Below, in pieces: positions 6,965-14,241 of a stretch of 14,506 bases of DNA. A program made the position numbers and the translations under genes. Every line of letters starts with the position of its first letter. Position 1 is the first letter of the stretch. Location: positions 1 through 14,506 of the forward strand of contig CANQMC010000022.1 in NCBI GenBank assembly GCA_947624855.1, read 5' to 3'. The notes below the pieces were generated by a model. That model was given only the letters and a program-made list of their open reading frames with translations. It had not been told where the DNA came from and did no database searches. This DNA comes from an uncultured Bacilli bacterium (GTDB lineage Bacteria > Bacillota_I > Bacilli_A > RF39 > UBA660).

Positions 6965-6985
6965 ATATCATGAGATGTCTTTTTT
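6963..6985 (+). terminator. intrinsic terminator after the GNAT gene
   Basis: AGATATC (6963-6969) pairs with GATGTCT (6974-6980; one G-U pair) around the loop ATGA, followed by T at 6980-6985. It overlaps the last base or two of the stop codon. Confidence 0.75.
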
Positions 6986-7016
6986 AATGATTATAATTAA
7001 GATTATTAAGGGAATA

Positions 7017-7051
7017 CTAAAAATATAATGCAAATATTTTTAGATTTTTTT
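7017..7051 (+). terminator. second intrinsic terminator or leader hairpin upstream of the asnB operon
   Basis: CTAAAAATAT (7017-7026) and ATATTTTTAG (7034-7043) form a perfect 10-bp stem with a 7-nt loop, followed by A and seven T (7045-7051). It lies 30-odd bases after the first terminator and before the extended -10 promoter. It may be a back-up terminator, or an attenuator if transcription also starts upstream: a bare TATAAT occurs at 6992-6997 but has no convincing -35. Confidence 0.6.
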
Positions 7052-7082
7052 GTTATTTTATATAGGATGCAAGTTATATTTG

Positions 7083-7091
7083 TGATATAAT
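7083..7091 (+). promoter_or_regulatory. extended -10 promoter of the asnB-alr-ligase-asnB operon
   Basis: TGATATAAT gives a perfect TATAAT (7086-7091) with the TG extension at 7083-7084. No good -35 box is seen 16-18 nt upstream (TAGGAT at 7063-7068 is weak), which extended -10 promoters tolerate. Transcription would start near 7098, about 37 nt before the ATG. Confidence 0.55.
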
Positions 7092-7134
7092 TAAGGAGTA
7101 TAATTAATAAAAAAACATTGAAGGAGTAGATATT

Positions 7135-8967
7135 ATGTGCGGAATTGTTGGTTTTGTAAACGATGATAAAAATAAAAATAAAATAATTAAAAAGATGGCT
7201 GATAGAATTAAACATAGAGGGCCAGATGCTGAAGGTTTTTATACTGATGATAAAGTAGCTTTAGGTCATAGAAGATTATCAATTATTGATATTTCCGCGG
7301 GTATTCAACCAATGTATAATGAAACAGAGGATGTCGTAGTTATTTTTAATGGAGAAATATATAATTTTTTAGAATTAAAAGAAGAATTAATTAAATTAGG
7401 TCATAAATTTAAAACTAACAGTGATACTGAAGTTTTAGTACATGGTTATGAAGAATGGGATGGGGAACTTTCTAAAAAATTAAGAGGAATGTTTGCTTTT
7501 GCTATATGGGATAAAAAGAAAAATTTATTATTTTGTGCTCGTGATCATTTTGGAATTAAACCACTTTATTATTATGAAAATAAGGGAACTTTTATGTTTG
7601 CATCAGAAATTAAAGCTTTTTTAGAACATCCAGATTTTGAAAAAAAATTAAATAAAGATATATTAGGTTCTTTTTTAACTTTTAGTTTTACTCCTACGAC
7701 AGAAACTTTTTTTGAAGGAGTTAAAAGATTAGATGCTGGTCATAATTTATTTTATAAAGATGGAAAATTAGAAATTAAAAGATATTTTGATATTGAATTT
7801 AAGGAAAAAGATAAAACATTCCAAAAAAATGTTTTAGAAATAGAAAATATAATGAAAGATTCAGTTGATAAACATTTAATTAGTGATGTAGAAGTTGGTT
7901 CTTTCTTATCAAGTGGTATTGATTCATCTTATATTGTTAGTTTAGCTAATCCAGATAAAACTTATACAGTTGGTTATGATATTGAAAAGTATAATGAAAT
8001 TCATTATGCTGAAGATTTAGCTAATAAATTAAATATTCAAAATATTAGTAAAAATATTGATAAAAAAGAATATTTAGATATTGTTCCTAAAATTATGTAT
8101 CATATGGATGAACCATTTTGTGATCCAGCCTCAATTGCTTTATATTTTTTATCAGAATTAGCTAGAAAAGATGTAAAGGTTGTTTTATCAGGTGAAGGAG
8201 CCGATGAATTTTTTGCAGGTTATAATACTTATCGGGAATGTGTTGATATGGCCTTTTATAATAAAATACCTTACTTTTTAAGACATTTTGTAAGTATTAT
8301 TTTAAAACATTTACCGGAATTTAGAGGAAGAAATTTCTTAGTACGTCGTGGTGAAAAGTTAGAGGATAATTATATTGGAATGAATAGAATTTTTAGTGAT
8401 CAAGAATGCAAAAAAGTACTTGCTTTTGATAATCCTATAAATAATAAAGATATTACGAAAGATGTTTATGAGAAGTTTAAAGATAAAAGTGAAATAATTA
8501 AAATGCAAGCGATTGATATTAATTTTTGGTTAGTTAAAGATATTTTACATAAAGCTGATAGAATGACAATGGCTAATTCTTTAGAGCTTAGAGTACCTTT
8601 TATTGATAAAGAAGTATTTAAGGTTGCAAGTTCTTTAACAATTGATAAAAAAGTAAGTAAAGAAAATACTAAATTAGCTTTAAGAGAGGCAGCTAGAAAA
8701 GTTATTCCTAATGAATCTTATAAAAAGAAAAAATTAGGTTTTCCGGTACCACTTCGGAAATGGTTAAGTGAAGATGATTATTATTTAGAAGTAGAAAAAA
8801 CTTTTAAACAAGATTTTGTTAAAGAATTTTTTAATCAAGATTATGCTTTAAAATTATTAAATAAATGTCGAAAGAATGAAGGAGTTACTTATAAAAAAGT
8901 TTGGGCTTTATATACTTTTATTAAATGGTATGAAGTATTCTTTTTAGATCGTTATGATTTTGTTTAA
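7135..8967 (+). CDS. AsnB-type glutamine-dependent amidotransferase, copy 1
   Basis: 610 residues, the usual length. After Met removal Cys2 (MCGIVGF) becomes the N-terminal nucleophile of the glutaminase domain; HRRLSIID (45-52), NGEIYN (72-77) and SDTE (96-99) complete it. The synthetase domain has the ATP PP-loop as SSGIDSS (259-265; SGGxDSS is usual), GEGADE (353-358) and KADRMTMANSLELRVP. The family transfers ammonia from Gln to an adenylated carboxylate: free Asp in asparagine synthetase, but D-Asp or diaminopimelate in peptidoglycan for AsnH/LtsA-type members. AAGGAG at 7121-7126 is 8 nt before the ATG. It is the first gene of a four-gene operon with an Alr-fold racemase, a D-Asp-ligase-like enzyme and a close paralogue, which favours an envelope substrate or a split of roles between copies. 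The true substrate cannot be read from motifs. Confidence 0.92.
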   Translation: MCGIVGFVNDDKNKNKIIKKMADRIKHRGPDAEGFYTDDKVALGHRRLSIIDISAGIQPMYNETEDVVVIFNGEIYNFLELKEELIKLGHKFKTNSDTEVLVHGYEEWDGELSKKLRGMFAFAIWDKKKNLLFCARDHFGIKPLYYYENKGTFMFASEIKAFLEHPDFEKKLNKDILGSFLTFSFTPTTETFFEGVKRLDAGHNLFYKDGKLEIKRYFDIEFKEKDKTFQKNVLEIENIMKDSVDKHLISDVEVGSFLSSGIDSSYIVSLANPDKTYTVGYDIEKYNEIHYAEDLANKLNIQNISKNIDKKEYLDIVPKIMYHMDEPFCDPASIALYFLSELARKDVKVVLSGEGADEFFAGYNTYRECVDMAFYNKIPYFLRHFVSIILKHLPEFRGRNFLVRRGEKLEDNYIGMNRIFSDQECKKVLAFDNPINNKDITKDVYEKFKDKSEIIKMQAIDINFWLVKDILHKADRMTMANSLELRVPFIDKEVFKVASSLTIDKKVSKENTKLALREAARKVIPNESYKKKKLGFPVPLRKWLSEDDYYLEVEKTFKQDFVKEFFNQDYALKLLNKCRKNEGVTYKKVWALYTFIKWYEVFFLDRYDFV

Positions 8968-8982
8968 TAAAGGAGGATTATC

Positions 8983-10164
8983 ATGTATCGTTTAAGTTAT
9001 GCTTTAATTAATAATGATATTTTAAAAGATAATGTAAAAGAAATTACAACTAAATATAATGATTATAAATATTATATTGGAGTTGTTAAAAATAATGCTT
9101 ATAATCATGGAATAAATATAGTTAATTCTTTAATTCAAGGTGGTTGTAATTATTTAGCAACTTCTAGTTTAGAAGAAGCATTAAACGTAAGACATGAAAA
9201 TGCTTTAATACCTATTTTAGTATTAGAACCAATTAATTTAGAATATATGGATTTAGTTATTAAAAATAATATAACTATAACGATTGATAGTTTAGATTAT
9301 TTACAAAAATTAATTAAATTAAATCTTAAAAAAAAGATAAAAGTACATTTTAAATTAGATGTTGGAATGAATAGATTAGGTTTTAAAGATAAAAAAGAGT
9401 TGGATAAAGCTTATAAATTAATAAATGAAGATAATAATTTAGAATTAGAAGGAATCTTTTCACATTTTGCTACAAATGGTTATTATGATATTTATTATGA
9501 TCAAAGTTTAAATAAAATTAAAGAATTATTAAAAGATATAGATTTGAGTAAAATACCTATTTTGCATTTTGATCGAAGTAATACTTTAGTTAGTCATCCT
9601 AAAATACCATTTGCAACAGGAGTGCGATTAGGTATAATTATGTATGGATTTAATGGCTCTGTAAAAAAAGATAATAGTTTTAAAGGAAAACTTCGAGCTA
9701 TTAAAAGAGATTGGTATTTAAAAAAGAATAATATTAGTCGAACAATAGATACTAATGATTTAAAACTTAAAACAGCATTTACTTTATATTCTAGAGTTAT
9801 TTCAGTTAGAAAAGTTATTAAAGGTGAAAGAGTAGGTTATAATGCTAGTTATGAAGTAGAAGAAGATGCTTATATTGCTACTGTAGCTTTAGGATATGCT
9901 GATGGAGTTACGAAACAATTTGGAAAAGTAATTATTAATGATAAAAGTTATCCTATTGTAAGTGATTCCATGGATATGATTATGGTTTTAGTTGATAAAT
10001 CAGTTAAGGTTGATGATGAAGTAGAAATATTTGGAGATAAAATAAAAGTTAAAGATGTTTGTAAGAGACTTAAAATAAATAGTTATCATTTATTTAATCA
10101 AATTACTAATAGAGTGCCACGTATTCATATTGAAGGGAATAAAAAAACAGAAATTAAATATTAG
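8983..10164 (+). CDS. alanine racemase-fold PLP amino-acid racemase
   Basis: 393 residues, slightly longer than typical Alr. The PLP Lys is K36 in GVVKNNAYNHG. R131 in GMNRLGF, H161 in IFSHFATNG, R215 in VRLGIIMYG, the catalytic Tyr in RVGYNASY (about 286), GYADG (304-308), SMD (329-331) and NRVPR (376-380) are all in Alr order, so both barrel and C-terminal domains are complete. It should interconvert L and D forms of an amino acid. Two oddities: the phosphate-loop segment that reads about H-x-A-N-S-A in common Alr is HFDRSN (196-201), and a basic insertion of about 30 residues (226-260) separates YGF from the second domain. AAAGGAGG at 8969-8976 is 6 nt before the ATG; the gap to asnB copy 1 is 15 nt. 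It could be the cell's alanine racemase, or, from its neighbours, the source of D-Asp or another D-amino acid for the ligase downstream. Confidence 0.88.
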   Translation: MYRLSYALINNDILKDNVKEITTKYNDYKYYIGVVKNNAYNHGINIVNSLIQGGCNYLATSSLEEALNVRHENALIPILVLEPINLEYMDLVIKNNITITIDSLDYLQKLIKLNLKKKIKVHFKLDVGMNRLGFKDKKELDKAYKLINEDNNLELEGIFSHFATNGYYDIYYDQSLNKIKELLKDIDLSKIPILHFDRSNTLVSHPKIPFATGVRLGIIMYGFNGSVKKDNSFKGKLRAIKRDWYLKKNNISRTIDTNDLKLKTAFTLYSRVISVRKVIKGERVGYNASYEVEEDAYIATVALGYADGVTKQFGKVIINDKSYPIVSDSMDMIMVLVDKSVKVDDEVEIFGDKIKVKDVCKRLKINSYHLFNQITNRVPRIHIEGNKKTEIKY

Positions 10165-10173
10165 GAGGTTAAA

Positions 10174-11382
10174 ATGGATTTTGAAGTATTAATATTAGGG
10201 ACTGATCCTAATGCTTATTATATGGCTAGATGTTGTTATGAAGCTTATCAAAAGAAAGCTTATGTAATTGGTAGATCACCTCTTACTTTTACAACTTATT
10301 CAAATATTTTAAATGTTTCATATGATGAAAATATTTGGAATGAAGAAGGTTTTTTAAAATTATTAAATGATTTTGCTTTAGAACATCAAAAAGATATATT
10401 ATTAATTAGTTCTAATGAAACTTATACAGAATTTATAAGTAAAAATAAAGATAAACTTCCTAAAAATTATGTATTTAATTTTCCTAGTGTTGAAATAATT
10501 AAAAGTTTAACTAATAAAGAAAATTTTTATAAAACTTATGAAAATAGTTCTTTAGTATTTCCTAAAACTATTTATTTTAATGCTAAAAAAGATAAAATAC
10601 CTGAAGATTTAACTTATCCAGTTATTATTAAGCCTACTAATGTTGTTAATTATAATCATATTAATTTTGAAGGAAAAAAGAAAATATTTAAATTAAATAC
10701 TTATGAAGAATTAGTAAAGACAATTGAGGCAATTAAAAAAAGTGAATATAATGATAATTTAATTATGCAAGAATTTATACCTGGAGAAGATGATGCTTTA
10801 TTTGATGCTGTGGTATATGCCAATTCGAAAGGGAAAGTTGAATTTATGAGTTTTGCTCAAATAGGTCTTCAAGAGCGAACTTCAAATATGGTGGGGAATG
10901 CTGCAGTGTTAATAAATGGTTTTAATACTACTCTTGGTGATATAAATAAACAAGTTAAAAATATTAAAGAATTTATGGAAAGTATTAATTATCAAGGTTT
11001 TGCCGAAGTAGATATGAAATATGATTATCGAGATAATACTTTTAAAGTTTTAGAAATAAATGCAAGACAAGGTCGAAGTAGTTATTATGTCGCGGCTTTA
11101 GGTAAAAATTTAGTTCAAGTTTTAGTTGAAGATTGTTTTTTTAAAAAAGAACATAAATTTGAATTATTAACAAAAGAAGTTATGTTATCTTTTGTTCCTA
11201 AAGGAATAATTAAAAAATATATAACTAATCAAAAGTTTAAAGATGAAGCTTTAAAATTATGGGGTAAAGTTGTAAAACCAATGGATGCACCATGTGATCG
11301 AAATTTAAAAAGATTTATAGTTCTTAGAAAAAGATGGTTAAGTTATTATAAGGAATATAAAAATAGTTACTGGAGGTATTAA
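10174..11382 (+). CDS. ATP-grasp carboxylate-amine ligase, D-aspartate ligase-like
   Basis: 402 residues. A Rossmann-like preATP-grasp region begins with VLILGTDPNAYYMARCCYEA (5-24). Nucleotide-binding lysines are likely in YPVIIKPTN (K153) and near K116; MQEFIPGEDD (199-207) is the adenine-linker segment. D280 in FAEVDMKYD, E294 and N296 in EINARQGRSSYYV (294-306) are the metal-binding acidic positions. The GSDxNxYxMAR-like start together with NxRQGRSxYYV is what I recall of the D-Asp ligase (Asl) group, which joins the beta-carboxyl of D-Asp to the Lys side chain of peptidoglycan precursors. That recall was not tested by search. AGGAGG at 10163-10168 overlaps the racemase stop; its 3' end holds the SD for asnB copy 2. 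Other carboxylate-amine ligase substrates are possible, but the flanking racemase and amidotransferases support the Asl reading. Confidence 0.82.
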   Translation: MDFEVLILGTDPNAYYMARCCYEAYQKKAYVIGRSPLTFTTYSNILNVSYDENIWNEEGFLKLLNDFALEHQKDILLISSNETYTEFISKNKDKLPKNYVFNFPSVEIIKSLTNKENFYKTYENSSLVFPKTIYFNAKKDKIPEDLTYPVIIKPTNVVNYNHINFEGKKKIFKLNTYEELVKTIEAIKKSEYNDNLIMQEFIPGEDDALFDAVVYANSKGKVEFMSFAQIGLQERTSNMVGNAAVLINGFNTTLGDINKQVKNIKEFMESINYQGFAEVDMKYDYRDNTFKVLEINARQGRSSYYVAALGKNLVQVLVEDCFFKKEHKFELLTKEVMLSFVPKGIIKKYITNQKFKDEALKLWGKVVKPMDAPCDRNLKRFIVLRKRWLSYYKEYKNSYWRY

Positions 11383-11384
11383 AT

Positions 11385-13226
11385 ATGTGTGGAATAGTAG
11401 GTTTTATTGATAAAAATAGTAAAAAAGATAAAGATGAATTAATTAAAAAAATGGCTGATAGAATTAAACATAGAGGGCCGGATGCTGCAGGTTATTATAC
11501 TGATCATAATGTGGCTTTGGGTCATAGAAGGTTATCTATTATTGATTTAAATGCTGGAAGTCAACCTATTTTTAATGAAGATGAAACTAAATTAATTATT
11601 TTTAATGGAGAAATATATAATTATCAGGCTTTAAAAGAAGATTTAATTAAGAAAGGACATAAATTTAAAACAGAAACAGATACAGAAGTAATTTTACATG
11701 GATATGAAGAATATCAAGAAGAATTATTTAATAAATTAAGAGGAATGTTTGCTTTTGTTATATATGATAAAGAAACAGAAGAATTAATTGGGGCTCGTGA
11801 TCATTTTGGAATTAAACCTTTTTATTATTATCAAAATAAAAAGACATTTATGTTTGCTTCAGAGATTAAAGCTTTTTTAGAACATCCAGAATTTAAAAAA
11901 GAAGTAAATACAGATGCTTTAAAAATGTATTTAATATTTCAATATTCTATTCATGAAGAAACATTTTTTAAAGGAGTATTTAAATTAAAACCTGGACATT
12001 ATTTTAAGTTTAAAGATGGAAAGTTAGAAATTAAAGAATATTTTAATATTTGCTATCAAAAAGAACATAAAAGTTATGATGATTTTAAAGATGAAATAAA
12101 AGAAGTATTAGAAGATAGTATTAAATATCATGAAATAACTAGTGATGTGGAAGTTGGTACTTATTTATCAGGAGGAGTAGATTCATCTTATGTGGCAAGT
12201 GTTGCTAATCCTAAAAAATCTTTTACTGTTGGATTTGATTTAAAAGGTTTTGATGAAACTAAAATGGCTCAAGAATTATCTGATATGCTTAAAATTAAAA
12301 ATTATAGTAAATATATTAGTAGTGATGAATTTTTTGATATTTTACCAACTGTTTTATATCATACTGATGAACCTCATGCTAATTTATCGACAATACCTTT
12401 ATATTTTTTATCAGAACTTGCAAGTAAACATGTTAAAGTAGTTTTATCAGGTGAGGGTAGTGATGAAATGTTTGGGGGTTATAATGAATATTATGAACCT
12501 AAATTACTTAGAATTTATAAAAAAATTCCTTTATTTATTAGATCTTTTATTGCTTTTATTGTTAAACCTTTTCCTCATTTTCCAGGACAAAATACTTTAA
12601 TATTATATGGAAAACCATTATATTCTAGATATATAGGTCATGGTTCTTATATGACAGAAGAAGAAGCAAATTTAATTTTAAAAGAAGATTTAAGAACTAA
12701 TGAAACTATTAAAGATAATTTGAAACCTATTACGGATAAAGTTAAATTTAAAGATGATATTACTAAAAAAATGTTGATAGATATGCATTATTGGTTACCT
12801 CAAGATATTTTACTTAAAGCCGATAAAATGTCGATGGCTAATTCTTTAGAGCTTAGAGTACCTCTTTTAGATGCTGTATTATTTGATCATGCACGGAAAA
12901 TACCAACTAAATATTTAGTTAAAGATAAACAAACAAAACATTTATTTAGAACTATAGCGCATAAAGAATTACCAGATGCTTGGGCAAAAAGACAAAAACT
13001 TGGATTTCCTGTACCATTTGCAAAATGGGCAAGAGAAGAAAAATATTATAATTTAATTAAAGATTATTTTAATAAACCATATGTAGATTTATTTTTTGAT
13101 AAAAGTTATATTAATAATTTATTAGAAGAACATTATCATAATAAAAAAAGTAATACGAGAAAAATTTACAATGTTTTTATATTTTTGATTTGGTATGAAG
13201 TTTATTTTGTAAATGAAAAAGCTTAA
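11385..13226 (+). CDS. AsnB-type glutamine-dependent amidotransferase, copy 2
   Basis: 613 residues with the same two-domain layout as copy 1: Cys2 nucleophile, HRRLSIID (47-54), NGEIYN (74-79), TDTE (98-101), a canonical PP-loop SGGVDSS (262-268), GEGSDE (356-361) and KADKMSMANSLELRVP. It is strikingly similar to copy 1 throughout, more so than one expects for functionally unrelated family members, so the two arose by duplication. Its PP-loop is the conventional one, unlike copy 1. GGAGG at 11372-11376 lies inside the ligase gene, and only 2 nt separate stop and start, so it is translationally coupled to the ligase; that makes it the better candidate for amidating the ligase's product (an AsnH-like role). 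Making free asparagine is the alternative. A terminator overlaps its stop codon. Confidence 0.93.
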   Translation: MCGIVGFIDKNSKKDKDELIKKMADRIKHRGPDAAGYYTDHNVALGHRRLSIIDLNAGSQPIFNEDETKLIIFNGEIYNYQALKEDLIKKGHKFKTETDTEVILHGYEEYQEELFNKLRGMFAFVIYDKETEELIGARDHFGIKPFYYYQNKKTFMFASEIKAFLEHPEFKKEVNTDALKMYLIFQYSIHEETFFKGVFKLKPGHYFKFKDGKLEIKEYFNICYQKEHKSYDDFKDEIKEVLEDSIKYHEITSDVEVGTYLSGGVDSSYVASVANPKKSFTVGFDLKGFDETKMAQELSDMLKIKNYSKYISSDEFFDILPTVLYHTDEPHANLSTIPLYFLSELASKHVKVVLSGEGSDEMFGGYNEYYEPKLLRIYKKIPLFIRSFIAFIVKPFPHFPGQNTLILYGKPLYSRYIGHGSYMTEEEANLILKEDLRTNETIKDNLKPITDKVKFKDDITKKMLIDMHYWLPQDILLKADKMSMANSLELRVPLLDAVLFDHARKIPTKYLVKDKQTKHLFRTIAHKELPDAWAKRQKLGFPVPFAKWAREEKYYNLIKDYFNKPYVDLFFDKSYINNLLEEHYHNKKSNTRKIYNVFIFLIWYEVYFVNEKA

Positions 13227-13247
13227 TCTTTTGATTAGGATTTTTTT
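13222..13247 (+). terminator. intrinsic terminator of the four-gene operon
   Basis: CTTAATC (13222-13228, containing the stop codon) pairs with GATTAGG (13233-13239; one G-U pair) around TTTT, then A and seven T (13241-13247). It ends 15 bases before the next RBS. Confidence 0.82.
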
Positions 13248-13277
13248 AATTATTATTTTTAGAAAAGGAGGATTAAA

Positions 13278-14213
13278 ATGATAATAAATACTGGAATGCG
13301 AACAGATATACCTGCTTTTTATTCTAAATGGTTATTAAATAGAATAAAAGAAGGTTTTGTATATGTTAGAAATCCTTATTATAAACATCAAGTAACTAAA
13401 TATAAGATAGATCCAACTGTTGTTGATTGTTTAGCTTTTTGTACTAAAAATCTTCGTCCTTTAATTCCTCATTTGAAAGAATTAGATAATTTTAAACAAT
13501 TTTGGTTTGTAACAATTACTCCTTATGGAAAAGATATTGAACCAAATGTTCCAGATAAAAAACAAGTAATTAGTGATTTTAAAAAATTATCAGAGCATTT
13601 AGGTAAAAAAGCTGTAGGAATTCGTTATGACCCAATTTTTATAAATGAAGAATTTGATGTAAATAAACATATTAAATGTTTTTTTAAATTATTAAGAGAA
13701 CTTAAAGGTTATACGGAAGATTGCACTATTAGTTTTTTAGATAGATATGAAAAAGTAAAAAGAAATGCACCTTCATTAAGAGTTCCTACAGAAGAAGAAC
13801 AAATACAAATTGCTAAGGCTTTTGCGGAAATTGGTAAACAAAATAATATTACAGTTCATGCTTGTTGTGAAAAAGAATTTTTAAAAGATTATGGATTAGA
13901 TATAACTGGTTGTATGAGTAAAGAAATTGTTGAAAAAGCTATAGGAAATAATTTAAAATCACCAAAAAATAATAGTAAAAGAAGTATGTGTAATTGTTTA
14001 ATGGGTAATGATATAGGAGCTTATAATACTTGTATGCATTTATGTAAATATTGTTATGCTAATGCCGATGTTAATTTGGTTAAAGAAAATATTAAAAAAC
14101 ATAATCCTAATTCTCCATTTTTGATTGGTGAATTAGAAAAAGATGATAAAATAACAGAGTCTAAACAAAAAAGTTGGTTGGATTTGGATTATCAAATTAG
14201 TCTTTTTAGTTGA
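13278..14213 (+). CDS. DUF1848 family protein with C-terminal CX3CX2C motif
   Basis: 311 residues, the usual DUF1848 length. The start (IINTGMRTDIPAFYSKWLLN), the RNPYY segment near 31-35, the WFVTITPYG near 76-84, GIRYDPIF (114-121) and the Cys-rich tail are hallmarks of this family of unknown function. The tail has CNC (238-240) and then C252-x3-C256-x2-C259 followed by YAN. CX3CX2C is the spacing that binds a 4Fe-4S cluster in radical SAM enzymes, and I infer a metal or Fe-S site; whether S-adenosylmethionine is used is unknown. Further cysteines are C196, C197 and C212. AAAAGGAGG at 13263-13271 fixes the start, and the stop is TGA. It follows a terminator closely, with no clear promoter of its own, and is probably transcribed with the short-spaced gene behind it. 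Confidence 0.88.
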   Translation: MIINTGMRTDIPAFYSKWLLNRIKEGFVYVRNPYYKHQVTKYKIDPTVVDCLAFCTKNLRPLIPHLKELDNFKQFWFVTITPYGKDIEPNVPDKKQVISDFKKLSEHLGKKAVGIRYDPIFINEEFDVNKHIKCFFKLLRELKGYTEDCTISFLDRYEKVKRNAPSLRVPTEEEQIQIAKAFAEIGKQNNITVHACCEKEFLKDYGLDITGCMSKEIVEKAIGNNLKSPKNNSKRSMCNCLMGNDIGAYNTCMHLCKYCYANADVNLVKENIKKHNPNSPFLIGELEKDDKITESKQKSWLDLDYQISLFS

Positions 14214-14241
14214 AAATAGTGTTACGGAGGTTTAAAAGAAT

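Noticed and set aside
7006..7215. 69-codon open frame on the minus strand overlapping the asnB start
   Set aside because: It covers a terminator hairpin, the promoter and the asnB 5' end; its hydrophobic product is what reversed A/T-rich DNA gives.
12250..12441. 63-codon + strand frame inside asnB copy 2
   Set aside because: It is a frame-shifted shadow of a clear conserved gene, without an RBS.
13231..13259. TTGATT-N17-TATTTT as a promoter for the DUF1848 gene
   Set aside because: The -35 is part of the terminator stem, the -10 is poor, and the start would be about 12 nt before the ATG.
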